DNA of 48,637 nt from Gammaproteobacteria bacterium (lineage in GTDB: Bacteria; Pseudomonadota; Gammaproteobacteria; Steroidobacterales; Steroidobacteraceae), in the NCBI GenBank assembly GCA_013289615.1, contig JABCZO010000030.1, positions 1-48,637 on the forward strand. Direction: 5' to 3'. Below the pieces are notes generated by a model. The model saw only the letters and a program-made list of their open reading frames with translations. It did no database searches and was not told where the DNA came from. A program made the position numbers and the translations under genes. Of the stretch, positions 18,082-26,303 are shown in pieces (position 1 is the first letter of the stretch; the number at the start of each line of letters is the position of its first letter).

Positions 18082-18975
18082 TCACGGCTTGCTGATTTCC
18101 ACCAGCCAGTCCACGCCCGATTCCACCTTGTGTGCGGCCGCGTAGTTGCCCAGATTGAGCGCAATAGCCAGGTTCATCAGGCTGTTGATGTACACCAGCG
18201 GCTGGCCGACCGGGACCTCACCGAACGTGCGCCGGTAGGGTGCGACCGTGTCATCGACCAGTTCGCCGTTGTGCGAGATGCGTACACGCACCGATTGACC
18301 GAGCTGCACGTGCAACTGGTCGAATATCTGCTTCGGAATATTGGTCCAGACGTTGCCGAACTGGATATCGAGCACCGGAATGATGCCGAGCACCTTGTCG
18401 CCCACGCGTTCGGGCTTGCGATAGGCAATCGACACCAATGCCGACGGCGGCAGCTTCGGTCCGACCTGCGCAAAGCTGATCACGCCGGCGGCGAGGCGCG
18501 CGCCGGTATAGCCGAATACGTCGCGACCGTGGAAGGTATGGGACTGCTCCGAGCCGGGACGACGATTGATCTTCTCGTCGATCTGACGCAGCTGTTCGAT
18601 GCCATCGCGCTCCGCTACCAGCGTCAGCAGGCCATTATTGGGGGCTACGAAATAGCGGCCGGTGCGCGTCTTCAGTACCACCGACAGGCGCTCGGTGCCG
18701 ACACCGGGGTCGATCACGGCCACGAACACCGTGCCCTTGGGCCAGAATTCCTCGGCCTGATAGAGACGGTAGGCGCCGGTGAAGATGTCCGGATTTTCGT
18801 GGCTCAGGTCGCAGATCAGCAGCTCCTGCGAGACGCTGTACGCGACGCCTTTCATCGCAGCGACGGCCCCGTCGGTGGTGCCGAAGTCGGTCATCAGCAC
18901 CAGCGGAGCGCCCGCGAGCGCGGCGCTCGAAACCAGCGCCAGGGCGATCAGCAGACAGCGGTGCATTCGATTCAT
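18082..18975 (-). CDS. secreted SAM hydroxide adenosyltransferase-like protein (DUF62 family)
   Basis: 297 residues. The body belongs to the SAM hydroxide adenosyltransferase / chlorinase-fluorinase family: LMTDFGTTDGAVAAMKG, VIDPGVGTERLSVVLKT, PNNGLL, and HTFHGRDVFGYTGARLA. The Asp and Arg of DPGVGTER and the His of FHGRD, the family's hydrolytic triad, are kept. Unusually, residues 1-21 look like a cleavable signal peptide (MNRMHRCLLIALALVSSAALA, then GAP). Family enzymes split SAM into adenosine and methionine. A start at ATG 18993 would add six residues in front of the signal. It converges with sixA and diverges from chaA. Confidence 0.85.
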   Translation of the reverse strand: MNRMHRCLLIALALVSSAALAGAPLVLMTDFGTTDGAVAAMKGVAYSVSQELLICDLSHENPDIFTGAYRLYQAEEFWPKGTVFVAVIDPGVGTERLSVVLKTRTGRYFVAPNNGLLTLVAERDGIEQLRQIDEKINRRPGSEQSHTFHGRDVFGYTGARLAAGVISFAQVGPKLPPSALVSIAYRKPERVGDKVLGIIPVLDIQFGNVWTNIPKQIFDQLHVQLGQSVRVRISHNGELVDDTVAPYRRTFGEVPVGQPLVYINSLMNLAIALNLGNYAAAHKVESGVDWLVEISKP

Positions 18976-19089
18976 GGGCTTATTTTCCGTCATCAATTTC
19001 GCGCTGGTCGGTGCGTGTAAGTATACCGGTGCTCGCCGCGCCCGCGTCGCATCGGGTATTCTGCAACGCCCTGCCCCTGACAGCGGAAG

Positions 19090-20163
19090 ATGGCAATGCC
19101 TTTGTGGGCGTCCCTGACCCCGATTGCGGCCGCCGCGCTGCTGGTTGCCGCCGTGCTGTTGCCGGGTAGCCTCGCGCTCGCCATCGCCTGCGTTGCCGCA
19201 CTGCTCGGCGCCGTAATCGCCGCCGTCCATCACGCCGAGGTGATAGCGCACCGCCTGGGTGAGCCGTTTGGCGCCCTGGTGCTGGCGGTATCGATCACCA
19301 CCATCGAAGTGGCGCTGATCGTCACGCTGATGCTCACCGGCGGCCCGGACCAGGCCACCCTGCCGCGCGATACGATCTTTTCCGCCATCATGATCATCTG
19401 CAATGGCGTCATCGGGCTATGCCTGCTGATCGGCGCGCTGCGCCACAGGGAACAGGTGTTCCCGGTGGTTGGCAACAGCGCCGCGCTGGCGACACTGCTC
19501 GCCCTGGCCACGCTGTCGCTGGTGCTGCCGACGTTCACGACCAGTTCTTCGGGTCCGACCTACAACAGCGCCCAACTGACTTTCGCGGCGCTGGCATCGC
19601 TATTGCTGTGGGGCACGTTCGTCTTTGTTCAGACCGTGCGCCATCGTGACTATTTTCTGCCGCTCGAGGATCGGGCCGACGAGGAGGTACACGCGGCGCC
19701 CCCATCAGTCGCGCAGGCGTGGGCCAGCTTCGGCCTGCTGTTCATCGCACTCGCGGCGGTGGTCGGGCTGGCCAAGCTGCTATCCCCGAGCATCGAGACG
19801 GCGGTCGCTGCGGCCGGGGCTCCCAAGACCACGATCAGCGTCGCCATAGCGCTGCTGGTGCTGTTGCCGGAAACCATGGCCGCGCTGCGCGCGGCGCGCG
19901 CCAATCGCCTGCAGACCAGCCTCAATCTTGCGCTCGGATCGGCTCTGGCCAGCATCGGCCTGACGATCCCCGCGGTCGCGTTCACCTCGATGCTGATCGG
20001 CGTGCCGCTGGTACTCGGACTGGATGCCAAGGAGCTGGTATTCCTGCTGCTGACCGGCTTCGTCACGCTGATCACGTTTGTTTCCGGCCGCGGCCACGTG
20101 ATGACGGCTGCGGTACATCTGGTGATCCTCGGCGCTTTCCTGTTTCTGGCGCTGGTGCCGTGA
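19090..20163 (+). CDS. chaA: ChaA-type cation/proton antiporter (CaCA family)
   Basis: 357 residues with about ten to eleven hydrophobic segments. The first half has HRLGEPFGALVLAVSITTIE and VALIVTLML, and the second ALLVLLPETMAALRAARAN then LNLALGSALASIGLTIP. These are the two alpha-repeats of the ChaA branch of Ca2+/cation antiporters, each carrying the conserved acidic residue (Glu in TTIEV and in LPETM). It should exchange Ca2+, Na+ or K+ for protons at the inner membrane. A charged loop separates the halves at about residues 185-205. It may be co-transcribed with the MFS gene six bases on. Confidence 0.88.
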   Translation: MAMPLWASLTPIAAAALLVAAVLLPGSLALAIACVAALLGAVIAAVHHAEVIAHRLGEPFGALVLAVSITTIEVALIVTLMLTGGPDQATLPRDTIFSAIMIICNGVIGLCLLIGALRHREQVFPVVGNSAALATLLALATLSLVLPTFTTSSSGPTYNSAQLTFAALASLLLWGTFVFVQTVRHRDYFLPLEDRADEEVHAAPPSVAQAWASFGLLFIALAAVVGLAKLLSPSIETAVAAAGAPKTTISVAIALLVLLPETMAALRAARANRLQTSLNLALGSALASIGLTIPAVAFTSMLIGVPLVLGLDAKELVFLLLTGFVTLITFVSGRGHVMTAAVHLVILGAFLFLALVP

Positions 20164-20169
20164 AGCGCG

Positions 20170-21744
20170 ATGATCGGTCCCATCCGAGCCCCTTGCGATG
20201 AAAGCCTCATCCGGAGCGCGGCTTTCGCTGCGCCCGGGTGCGCGAGCAGCGCACGGCCGTGGGTGCTTGCCGCCACCATCATCGCCTCCAGCATGGTGTT
20301 TATCGACAGCTCGGTCGTCAGTGTCGCGCTGCCCTCGATCCAGGCAAATCTCGACGCACCGGTCAGCCAGGCGCAGTGGATCGTCAATGCCTATGCATTG
20401 ACGCTCGGGACCCTGATTCTGATTGGCGGCGCGGCCGGGGATCGCTTCGGGCGCCGCCGGGTATGCATCGCCGGACTACTGCTGTTCACGACGGCATCGG
20501 TATGGTGCGGATTGGCGCTGACGTCGTCGATGCTGGTGGCAGCACGCGCCGTTCAGGGCGTCGGTGGGGCGCTGCTGGTACCGAGCAGCCTCGCCATCAT
20601 CAGTGCCACCTTCCCTCAGCGCGAGCGTGGTCGGGCCATCGGCACATGGGCCGCCGCCTCAGCGCTGACGACCGCTCTGGGTCCGGTAGTGGGCGGCTGG
20701 CTGGTCGACACGCTCTCCTGGAGGGCAATATTCTTCATCAACGTACCGCTCGCGGTCATTGCACTGCTGCTCGCGGTCCGGTGGGTACCGGAGAGCCGCG
20801 ACGAGGCGGCCCGCGGCGTGGACTGGAGCGGCGGCGCGCTGGCGGTGGTGGGGCTCGGGCTGCTCGCCTATGGTCTGACCGCCGCCTCCAGCGCCGGCTG
20901 GGCACAGGCGTCGGTACTCGGGTCCCTGGGCGGCAGTTGCCTGGTACTCGCCCTGCTGGTGCGGTGGGAGGCGCGCGCCGCACAGCCGATGCTGCCACTG
21001 AGCCTGTTTCGCTCGGCTACCTTCAGCGGCGCCAACGTCATCACGCTGCTGCTTTATTTTGCATTGGCCGGCGAGGTGTTTTTCCTGCCGTTCTACCTGA
21101 TCGACATCCAGGGCTACTCGGCCACCGGCGCCGGCGCGGCGTTCCTGCCGTTCAGCCTGATCGTGGCGGCACTGTCGCGCTGGGCCGGCGGCCTGAACGA
21201 TCGCTACGGCGCGCGAGCGCTGCTGGTGGCCGGGTCGCTCGTGGTCGCGCTCGGCACGGCGTTGTTCGCATTTCCGACGCAGGGCGGCCACTACTGGAGC
21301 TCAGTTCTTCCGGGCATGACGCTATGGGGATTCGGCATGGCGTTGAGTGTCGCGCCACTGACAACCACGGTGATGAGCTCGGCGGGCGACCGCTACGCGG
21401 GCGCGGCTTCCGGTATCAACAACGCCACCGCTCGAATTGCCGGGATGCTGGCGGTAGCGCTGCTCGGCGTCGTTGCGGTGGGGGTATTCAGGATAGCGCT
21501 CGATCAGCGCCTCGAGCGCCTGCAGATTCCTGTCAGCATCCGGCAAGCGTTGCAGCCCGAGGTACAAAAGCTCGCGCAGGCGCGAGTGCCGCCTGGCGTT
21601 GATAGCGCCGCACGACAGGCACTGCGGCGCGCGTTGGATGATTCATTTGTCTACAGCTTTCGGGTTGCGACGCTGATCGCGGCGGCCGCGGCGCTGCTGA
21701 GTGCCCTGTGCGCGTGGCTGACGATTGATCGGCGATCGCGTTAG
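20170..21744 (+). CDS. DHA2-family (EmrB/QacA) MFS exporter
   Basis: 524 residues with about 14 membrane helices. It carries DHA2 features: SSMVFIDSSVVSVALPSIQ with an Asp in helix 1, GDRFGRRR in loop 2-3, VQGVGGALLVPSSLAII, and motif C at ALTTALGPVVGGWLVD. This family expels drugs, dyes or metabolites using the proton gradient. No membrane-fusion partner (EmrA type) lies next to it, so it is probably a single-component exporter. Substrate unknown. A Met at residue 1 follows the chaA stop by six bases. Confidence 0.88.
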   Translation: MIGPIRAPCDESLIRSAAFAAPGCASSARPWVLAATIIASSMVFIDSSVVSVALPSIQANLDAPVSQAQWIVNAYALTLGTLILIGGAAGDRFGRRRVCIAGLLLFTTASVWCGLALTSSMLVAARAVQGVGGALLVPSSLAIISATFPQRERGRAIGTWAAASALTTALGPVVGGWLVDTLSWRAIFFINVPLAVIALLLAVRWVPESRDEAARGVDWSGGALAVVGLGLLAYGLTAASSAGWAQASVLGSLGGSCLVLALLVRWEARAAQPMLPLSLFRSATFSGANVITLLLYFALAGEVFFLPFYLIDIQGYSATGAGAAFLPFSLIVAALSRWAGGLNDRYGARALLVAGSLVVALGTALFAFPTQGGHYWSSVLPGMTLWGFGMALSVAPLTTTVMSSAGDRYAGAASGINNATARIAGMLAVALLGVVAVGVFRIALDQRLERLQIPVSIRQALQPEVQKLAQARVPPGVDSAARQALRRALDDSFVYSFRVATLIAAAAALLSALCAWLTIDRRSR

Positions 21745-21753
21745 GCAGCGCGG

Positions 21754-22272
21754 ATGCCTGCGCGGATACACTCGATTCAGGGCGACATCACATCGCTCGA
21801 GCTGGACGCGATAGTCAACGCTGCCAACTCGACGCTGTTGGGCGGAGGCGGCGTCGACGGCGCCATTCACCGAGCCGCGGGGCCTGAGCTGCTGGAGGAG
21901 TGCCGGCGCCTGGGCGGCTGCCCCAGCGGCGAGGCGCGCATCAGCGGCGCCTACCGGCTGAAAGCTCGCCGCATCATCCACACCGTGGGGCCCGTCTGGC
22001 GTGGCGGCGCATATCGCGAGCGCGAGCTACTGGCGTCGTGCTATGAGCACTCGCTGCAGCTGGCGACCCGGAATGGGCTGCGCTCGATCGCCTTTCCATC
22101 CATCAGTACAGGTGTCTACGGATTTCCATTGGAGCTGGCAGCGCCGATTGCAGTCAAATCCGTGCTGCAGTTTACCGACGGACGCGATGACATCGGCGAG
22201 GTGGTGTTCTGCTGCTTCTCCGCTCACGACCTGGCGCTCTATCAGCAGGTGCTGCGCGCGGCCAGAACCTGA
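21754..22272 (+). CDS. ymdB: macrodomain O-acetyl-ADP-ribose deacetylase
   Basis: 172 residues, a stand-alone macrodomain of the MacroD/YmdB type. Visible motifs are [35 protein letters not shown], and [12 protein letters not shown], which form the ADP-ribose pocket and the substrate loop. Such proteins hydrolyse O-acetyl-ADP-ribose and mono-ADP-ribosyl-glutamate/aspartate. In E. coli, YmdB also binds RNase III. It begins nine bases after the MFS stop and converges with sppA (seven-base gap), so it probably ends the chaA-MFS transcript. Confidence 0.93.
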   Translation: MPARIHSIQGDITSLELDAIVNAANSTLLGGGGVDGAIHRAAGPELLEECRRLGGCPSGEARISGAYRLKARRIIHTVGPVWRGGAYRERELLASCYEHSLQLATRNGLRSIAFPSISTGVYGFPLELAAPIAVKSVLQFTDGRDDIGEVVFCCFSAHDLALYQQVLRAART

Positions 22273-22279
22273 GCGGCTG

Positions 22280-24118
22280 CTATTCGATACTGCAGAAACA
22301 GTAGGCGTAGATGGTATTCGGCGATGATAGACGGGCCCAGCGCGCGAGTTCCAGATCCAGCGGCTTGAGCCGCTGCACCAGCTGCACCGCACCGCTGCGC
22401 GCGATGCCGATGCGATCCAGCATGCCCTGCCCAGTCGAGCGCACCTGGAACAGCAACTGCTGCGCCCAGCTCAGCTCCTGCTCAATGCGTCGCACGCCAT
22501 AGCCGCCCTTGAGCCCGGCGCGCGCAGCAGCCTCGACCACCGCATCGTCGTAGCCGCCGAGGCGATCCACCAGGCCCTGCTGCCTGGCATCCACGCCCGA
22601 CCACACCCGGCCCTGCGCGATGGTATCGATCGCCTCACGCGTCTTGCCGCGGCCCTTGGCAACTCGCGCAAGAAACTCCTCGTAGGCATGATCGACCGTG
22701 ATCTGGATCAGCCGACCGGCATCGGCCGACATCGGCCGATCGAGCTGTGTCGCCCCGGATAGCGGCGTGGTGCCGAGACCATCCACGTTGACGCCAAGTC
22801 GCGCCAGGCTGCGGCTGAATGTCGGGATGCCCGCGAACACGCCGATCGAGCCGGTGATCGTATTCGGACTGGCAATGATCTGGTCGGCGGCGGCGGCGAT
22901 GTAATAGCCGCCCGAAGCCGCCACATCGCTCATCGACGCCACCACCGGCTTGCCGTCCTTCTTCAGCGCCTGGACCTCGCGATAGATCTGCTCGGAGGCC
23001 AGCACGCTGCCTCCCGGACTGTCGATGCGCAGCACCACGGCGCGAATGTCATCGTCCTGGCGCGCCTCACGCAGCAGCTGAGCGGTCGACTGGCCGCCGA
23101 TCGTACCCGGCGGTTGCTTGCCGTCCAGGATCTCGCCGCTGGCCACGACCACACCGATCGCCTGACCCTTGCCGCGTTGCTTGTCCTCGGCGTGGGTCGC
23201 GTGCAGGTAATCCGCCACGCCGACCTGGCGGTAGGACTTGCCGGCGGTATCGGCGCCGGCCAGATCGATCAGCAGATCCTCGACCTCCTGCCGAGTCTTC
23301 AGGCCGCTGACCAGGCCGCTGTCCCTGGCGACCTTGGCGGTATCGCCGCCGGCGGCGGTGACCGCGCTGACGTAGCCGTTCGCGTATTGTGCGAGCGCGT
23401 CGGCCTTCAGGTTGCGCGCGCTCGACACCGCCGTGCGGTAGCCGCGCCACAGCGACTGCAGATAGGCATCGCTCTCCTCGCGGTCCTCGGGCGACATATC
23501 GCGCCGGGTGAAGGTCTCGGCTGCGCTCTTGAACTTGCCGGCCCGAAACAGATGCATGTCGATGCTGAGCTTGTCGAGCGCGTCCTTGAAGAACATCCGA
23601 TAGCGATCGTAGCCGTCAAGCAATACGAAGCCGAACGGATCCAGGTACACCTCATCGGCCTGCGCGGCGAGGTAGTACTGGTTCTGCAGAAAATAAGTGC
23701 CGCGGGCAATGATCCGCTTGCCGCTGTGACGGAATGTGGCGATCGCGGCGGCAAGTTCCTCGAGCTTTGCCTGCCCGGCACTGCCCATGTCGTCGGTATC
23801 GATGACCAGCACCACGATGCGCGGATCGCCTGCGGCGGTGCGAATCGCGGTGGTCAGGTCCCACAGCAGCGTCTGCGGTGTACCCTGCCCCTGCGCCTCG
23901 TTGATCGCGCGCTCGATCGGCTCGCCACTGAGCTGTTCGACGATGTCGCCGGAGGGACGCACGACCAGCGCGGCTTTATCCGGCAGGCGCGCTGTCGTCT
24001 GCCACAACGCGCCGATGACGATGCCCAGCAGTGCCAGCAGCAACAGCAGATGCAGGCCACGGCGCAGAACGTCAAGCCCGCGCCAGATGCCGTAGAAGAA
24101 TCGTCCAAAGTAGTGCAT
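22280..24118 (-). CDS. sppA: signal peptide peptidase SppA (67-kDa type)
   Basis: 612 residues, the long two-repeat SppA form. One membrane anchor lies at about residues 22-40 (LHLLLLLALLGIVIGALW). The catalytic lysine is K197 in RAGKFKSAAE and the nucleophile is S402 in DVAASGGYYIA. The catalytic dyad is thus spread over both repeats, as in E. coli. It degrades remnant signal peptides in the membrane. The ATG at 24118 (MHYFGRFFYG) is used; the longer frame would run into the palindrome. The start codon directly abuts the end of the 209-base inverted repeat. Confidence 0.95.
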   Translation of the reverse strand: MHYFGRFFYGIWRGLDVLRRGLHLLLLLALLGIVIGALWQTTARLPDKAALVVRPSGDIVEQLSGEPIERAINEAQGQGTPQTLLWDLTTAIRTAAGDPRIVVLVIDTDDMGSAGQAKLEELAAAIATFRHSGKRIIARGTYFLQNQYYLAAQADEVYLDPFGFVLLDGYDRYRMFFKDALDKLSIDMHLFRAGKFKSAAETFTRRDMSPEDREESDAYLQSLWRGYRTAVSSARNLKADALAQYANGYVSAVTAAGGDTAKVARDSGLVSGLKTRQEVEDLLIDLAGADTAGKSYRQVGVADYLHATHAEDKQRGKGQAIGVVVASGEILDGKQPPGTIGGQSTAQLLREARQDDDIRAVVLRIDSPGGSVLASEQIYREVQALKKDGKPVVASMSDVAASGGYYIAAAADQIIASPNTITGSIGVFAGIPTFSRSLARLGVNVDGLGTTPLSGATQLDRPMSADAGRLIQITVDHAYEEFLARVAKGRGKTREAIDTIAQGRVWSGVDARQQGLVDRLGGYDDAVVEAAARAGLKGGYGVRRIEQELSWAQQLLFQVRSTGQGMLDRIGIARSGAVQLVQRLKPLDLELARWARLSSPNTIYAYCFCSIE

Positions 24119-24119
24119 A

Positions 24120-24329
24120 CGGGAAAAAGGTCTAGTCTTCGGCGTGCCGGGCACACCCTGGGGAGCAGATCGTCGTACGCCCGCAATCACTCAGGCGAAT
24201 CACACCATAGGGAAAATTTTCGATAATAAAAATTTTCCCTATGGTGTGATTCGCCCGGGTGGCTCCTGAGGCGCACCGGTCTGGTCCCCGGCGCGCCGCA
24301 AGCGCGCTCGAGACTAGACCTTTTCCTCG
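24120..24329. repeat. long imperfect palindrome between rplS and sppA
   Basis: Two arms of 101 bases (24120-24220 and 24229-24329) are inverted copies without gaps, matching at 73 positions, around an 8-base loop CGATAATA. The inner 27 bases of each arm (24194-24220, 24229-24255) are perfect and AT-rich, reading GGCGAATCACACCATAGG outwards-in. An outer block AAAAGGTCTAGTCT (24125-24138) and its inverse (24311-24324) is also perfect. The right arm contains the last codons and stop of rplS; the left arm ends next to the sppA ATG. ATAC occurs on both flanks (24117-24120 and 24330-24333). No ORF inside. Confidence 0.93.
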
Positions 24330-24655
24330 ATACGCGCGGCTTTGCCTGCGAGATTGCGCAGGTAGTATAGCTTCGCGCGCCGCACGCTGCCGCGGCGCTT
24401 GACCGCGATCTCGGTGATGCTCGGGCTGTAGATCGGGAATGTGCGCTCGACGCCCTCGCCGTGAGAAATCTTGCGCACCGTGAACGAGGAGTTGAACCCT
24501 CGATTGCTGCGCGCGATGACGACGCCTTCATACGCCTGAACGCGCTCGCGATCGCCTTCGACCACCTTGATCTGCACCACGACCGTATCGCCGGGCTTGA
24601 ACGCCGGTACCTTGCGGGTCATGCGCTCGGCTTCGAGTGTCTGGATGATGTTCAT
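24314..24655 (-). CDS. rplS: 50S ribosomal protein L19
   Basis: 113 residues, usual length. Recognised by [51 protein letters not shown], and [16 protein letters not shown]19 sits at the 30S-50S interface. It is the last gene of rpsP-rimM-trmD-rplS, ten bases after trmD. The final residues (EEKV) and the stop codon are encoded within the right arm of the long palindrome, whereas E. coli L19 ends differently there (ARIKERLN). Confidence 0.98.
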   Translation of the reverse strand: MNIIQTLEAERMTRKVPAFKPGDTVVVQIKVVEGDRERVQAYEGVVIARSNRGFNSSFTVRKISHGEGVERTFPIYSPSITEIAVKRRGSVRRAKLYYLRNLAGKAARIEEKV

Positions 24656-24665
24656 TGTCGTCTCC

Positions 24666-25427
24666 TCAGGTCTCGCCAGCGCTGTCGCGCTGCTGCTGCA
24701 AAAATTCTTCCAACAAAATCCTGCGTTCGGCGTCGAGCGGCGTGCGCCCGATCAGCTCCGGCCGTCGCAGCCAGGTGCAGCCCACGCTCTGCGTCGCGCG
24801 CCAGCGCCGGATCGCGGCATGATCACCCGAGCTCAGCACCGCCGGCACCGCCCGGCCCTGGTACACATCCGGCCGGGTGTAGTGCGGCCAGTCGAGCAAA
24901 CCCGCGCCAAACGATTCCTCGACGCTCGAGCGTTCATCGCCCAGGGCGCCGGGCTGTAGCCGCGCCAGCGCATCGATCAACACCAATGCCGGCAGCTCGC
25001 CGCCTGACACCACATAATCGCCGATCGACAGTTCCTGGTCGACCGCAAGCTCCAGCACGCGCTGGTCGATGCCCTCGTAGCGCCCGGCGATCAGCACCAT
25101 GCCGGGCAGGCTGGCCAGCTGTTGCACGCGCGCCTGCGTCAGCAGCTGCCCCTGCGGCGACAACGCGATGCGCAGGCTGCCGGCAGGCAGGCGCTGCCGC
25201 GCCGCCGCAATCGCCGCGCACAATGGCTCAGGCTTCAACACCATCCCGGGACCGCCGCCATACGGCCGGTCATCGACCGTTCGATGGGCGTCCTGCGTGT
25301 GCGCGCGCGGGTCGTGCATGCCAACACTCAGCAGGCCGCGCTCGATCGCCCTGCCGAGCACTCCATATCGCAACGCGTCCTCGATCAGGGCCGGAAACAG
25401 CGTGACGACTTCGATCTGCACGCTCAA
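24666..25427 (-). CDS. trmD: tRNA (guanine-N1)-methyltransferase TrmD
   Basis: 253 residues, SPOUT methyltransferase making m1G37 in tRNAs. It begins [20 protein letters not shown]. The AdoMet trefoil-knot region shows [31 protein letters not shown], and [19 protein letters not shown]. The start is a TTG at 25427 overlapping the rimM stop (TTGA); a GTG two codons later is the alternative. Coupling to rimM is expected either way. Confidence 0.96.
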   Translation of the reverse strand: MSVQIEVVTLFPALIEDALRYGVLGRAIERGLLSVGMHDPRAHTQDAHRTVDDRPYGGGPGMVLKPEPLCAAIAAARQRLPAGSLRIALSPQGQLLTQARVQQLASLPGMVLIAGRYEGIDQRVLELAVDQELSIGDYVVSGGELPALVLIDALARLQPGALGDERSSVEESFGAGLLDWPHYTRPDVYQGRAVPAVLSSGDHAAIRRWRATQSVGCTWLRRPELIGRTPLDAERRILLEEFLQQQRDSAGET

Positions 25428-25930
25428 AAATCCGCTGGCCAGTCGATCTCCAGTTCACGCAGCGCAAGGTCCACGCGCTTCAGGTGCGGTGCCGTTCCCG
25501 GCAGCCACACTTCGCGCCCGTCCCCGGCCTTCACCACCATCAACGCGCCGGCCGGCGCCTCGAGGAAGTACTGCAATATGCCCAGCAGCGCACCCTCGGT
25601 ATTGCGCACCGTGAAGCCTTCCAGGTCCTCACGATAGTACTCGGCCGGGCCGGCCGACGGCCGCTCGGCGCGCTCGATCAGGATCTCGCAATCCCGCAGG
25701 CCGGCTGCCGCGTCGCGATCGGCTACGCCCTCGAGCTCGACGCGCATCGCGTGTCCATCCCAGTGCGCCTGCAATACCTGGTACGTGTCCTCGCTGCCGT
25801 CGGGTCGGCGCAGGCGCCAGTGGCGATGCTGCAGCAGCGACTGCGGCGGATCGGCATACGACCAGACCTTCAGGCCGCCGCGCACGCCGTGCGGTGCGAG
25901 GATCCGGCCGAGGATGAAATAGCCGCTCAG
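25424..25930 (-). CDS. rimM: 16S rRNA-processing protein RimM, probable CTG start
   Basis: 168 residues if it starts at CTG 25930. The N-terminal domain opens GYFILGRILAPHGVRGGLKV, which aligns from its first residues with E. coli RimM (PIVLGKMGSSYGIRG). The PRC-like C-terminal domain has AEYYREDLEGFTV and LVPF-equivalent VWLPG, ending LELEIDWP-type. No ATG, GTG or TTG lies in frame between the rpsP stop and the conserved region. The only candidate is CTG overlapping the rpsP stop as CTGA. The next ATG upstream (26020) would extend 90 bases into rpsP with unrelated residues. RimM assists 30S head assembly. Confidence 0.9.
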   Translation of the reverse strand: MSGYFILGRILAPHGVRGGLKVWSYADPPQSLLQHRHWRLRRPDGSEDTYQVLQAHWDGHAMRVELEGVADRDAAAGLRDCEILIERAERPSAGPAEYYREDLEGFTVRNTEGALLGILQYFLEAPAGALMVVKAGDGREVWLPGTAPHLKRVDLALRELEIDWPADF

Positions 25931-26196
25931 GCAGCCGCTGCCTGCTTGCCGATGTCCTTGCGGTAGACCGAGACGAGCTGACGCACCCGCTCGGACTCGT
26001 GCGCCCCAATCTTGAGCCAATGATCGATGCGCGCGAGATCCAGCTTGAGCCGCGTTTCCTTGCCGCGCGCGACGGGGTTGAAATAACCCACCTGCTCAAG
26101 GCTCGATCCACCCTGGCGCTTGCGGCTATCGGTCACCACCACGTGATAGAAAGGCTGATTCTTGGCGCCGCGGCGCGTCAAACGAATTGTGACCAT
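25927..26196 (-). CDS. rpsP: 30S ribosomal protein S16
   Basis: 89 residues. MVTIRLTRRGAKNQPFYHVV and LEQVGYFNPVA identify bS16. It heads the rpsP-rimM-trmD-rplS operon downstream of ffh, with its own leader of about 107 bases. The C-terminal DIGKQAAAA tail precedes the CTGA junction with rimM. Confidence 0.98.
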   Translation of the reverse strand: MVTIRLTRRGAKNQPFYHVVVTDSRKRQGGSSLEQVGYFNPVARGKETRLKLDLARIDHWLKIGAHESERVRQLVSVYRKDIGKQAAAA

Positions 26197-26231
26197 AATC
26201 GAACTTCACCAGCGCCCAAAAAAGAGCGCGG

Positions 26232-26260
26232 ATTCTACGCAAATTAGTCGCGCTAAGAAA
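26232..26260 (-). promoter_or_regulatory. candidate promoter of the rpsP operon
   Basis: On the minus strand a -10 hexamer TAGAAT (26237-26232) lies 17 bases after a weak -35 TTTCTT (26260-26255). It is followed by a short GCGC...GCGC stem with a T run in the leader. It lies in the gap between ffh and rpsP, the right place for the rpsP operon promoter. Confidence 0.45.
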
Positions 26261-26303
26261 GGCTTATGGCAGCAGCCGGGGTAAGTCGAGCCGCGGCGAC
26301 ACG

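Noticed and set aside
24194..24255. Simple Rho-independent terminator after rplS
   Set aside because: The inner hairpin has an AT-rich apex and no T run after the stem on either strand, and similarity extends over 101 bases per arm, far more than a terminator needs. A termination role is not excluded.
24120..24329. Inverted-chimera artefact of sequencing or assembly
   Set aside because: A fold-back artefact should give identical arms; here the arms differ at 28 of 101 positions.
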